Assembly (NCBI GenBank): GCA_017353825.1
Contig: JAFMSC010000325.1
Coordinates: 1 to 5,261 of the forward strand
DNA: 5,261 bases
From: Hyphomicrobiaceae bacterium
Lineage (GTDB): Bacteria; Pseudomonadota; Alphaproteobacteria; Rhizobiales; Hyphomicrobiaceae
Reading direction: 5' to 3'
The stretch's first letter is position 1. The number at the start of each line of letters is the position of its first letter. Both the position numbers and the translations under genes were made by a program. Below are positions 4,674 to 5,261 of the stretch, piece after piece. Under the pieces are notes generated by a model, which saw nothing but the letters and a program-made list of their open reading frames with translations, had not been told where the DNA came from and searched no databases.

Positions 4674-5261
4674 ATGCCCACCGCAATGCAAAACCGGCGC
4701 AAGGCGCGGACACCCACCCCGGCCAAGGCGCGTAAGCCGCCTAGGGCGGAGAACCGACCCCCGCGCGTTGGCCTTGTCTCGCTTGGCTGCCCTAAGGCAC
4801 TGGTCGACTCGGAGCGCATCATCACCAGGCTGCGCGCCGAGGGCTACAAGCTGTCGCCGGATTACCGGGGCGCCGACGTGGTTCTGGTCAACACCTGCGG
4901 GTTTCTGGATTCGGCCAAACAGGAGAGCCTGGAGGCCATCGGCGAAGCGTTGACCGAGAACGGCCGCGTGATCGTCACCGGCTGCCTCGGTGTCGAGGAG
5001 AGCCGCATCCGGGCCGCGCATCCGGGCGTGTTGGCGGTCACGGGGCCGCACCAGTATGAGGCGGTGGTGGCGGCGGTGCACGCCACGGTGCCGCCGGCGC
5101 ATGACCCGTTCCTCGACCTGGTGCCGCCGGAGGGGTTGCGCCTGACGCCCCGCCACTACGCCTATCTCAAGATCTCCGAGGGCTGCAACAACCGCTGCAG
5201 TTTCTGCATCATCCCGCGGCTGCGCGGCGACCTTGTCTCGCGCCCTGCCGCCGACGTGCTC
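4674..5261 (+). CDS. rimO: Ribosomal protein S12 methylthiotransferase RimO, N-terminal part (runs off the window end)
   Basis: RimO is a cytoplasmic radical-SAM enzyme with two [4Fe-4S] clusters. It adds a methylthio group to a conserved Asp of ribosomal protein S12. The first 196 residues are present; the full protein is usually about 440. The N-terminal MTTase domain starts at VGLVSLGCPKALVDSE, and its cluster ligands are C39, C75 (NTCGFLDSA) and C104 (TGCLG). The radical-SAM motif is C171-x3-C175-x2-C178, within ISEGCNNRCSFCIIP, followed by RGDLVSRP. GCPKALVDSE and RGDLVSRP distinguish RimO from the related tRNA enzyme MiaB. The C-terminal TRAM domain is off the window. ATG 4674 has AAGG about 6 bases upstream; ATG 4686 is possible. 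Residues 8-31 are a Lys/Arg/Pro-rich extension before the domain. The start is less certain than the identity. Confidence 0.96.
   Translation, partial: MPTAMQNRRKARTPTPAKARKPPRAENRPPRVGLVSLGCPKALVDSERIITRLRAEGYKLSPDYRGADVVLVNTCGFLDSAKQESLEAIGEALTENGRVIVTGCLGVEESRIRAAHPGVLAVTGPHQYEAVVAAVHATVPPAHDPFLDLVPPEGLRLTPRHYAYLKISEGCNNRCSFCIIPRLRGDLVSRPAADVL

Noticed and set aside
4557..5156. Minus-strand open frame of 199 residues opposite rimO
   Set aside because: The plus strand encodes an unmistakable RimO with all six cluster cysteines; the antisense frame is a shadow.

Overview
The window is high-GC DNA with dense, GC-ending codon use, and it reads as a chromosomal segment of an alphaproteobacterium, most likely of the Rhizobiales/Hyphomicrobiales type. 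The best taxonomic hint is the secreted DUF992-type protein at 3916-4404, a family I know mainly from that group. The rimO gene and the YugP-like zinc peptidase are widespread housekeeping families and fit but do not narrow this. The assignment is inference from family knowledge, not from a database search.

Layout: (1) Positions 1-163 hold the 5' end of a minus-strand gene for a small protein with an N-terminal membrane segment, cut by the window edge. (2) After a divergent intergenic gap, four plus-strand genes follow closely from 350 to 3211: a short-chain dehydrogenase/reductase (SDR), a Nudix hydrolase, a second SDR whose start lies inside the Nudix gene, and a membrane-bound zinc metallopeptidase of the YugP/Zn_peptidase_2 type. 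(3) Positions 3212-3915 contain no gene I can defend. This stretch is unusually rich in perfect palindromes and hairpins, plus a short tandem repeat. (4) Positions 3916-4404 on the minus strand encode a DUF992-type exported protein. (5) A divergent intergenic region with a dyad-symmetric site leads to rimO on the plus strand (4674 to the window end), which encodes the radical-SAM enzyme that methylthiolates ribosomal protein S12 and is cut at residue 196.

How the genes may work together: the SDR-Nudix-SDR trio is compact enough (39-nt gap, then a 25-nt overlap) to be one transcript. Two NAD(P)-dependent oxidoreductases next to a Nudix enzyme suggest linked oxidation/reduction steps plus hydrolysis or clean-up of a nucleotide-type compound, but neither substrate can be read from sequence. 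The peptidase may be cotranscribed (55-nt gap) without sharing a function. I found no CRISPR array, tRNA, rRNA, transposase, integrase or recognisable defence system. The least explained part is the 700-bp gap at 3212-3915.
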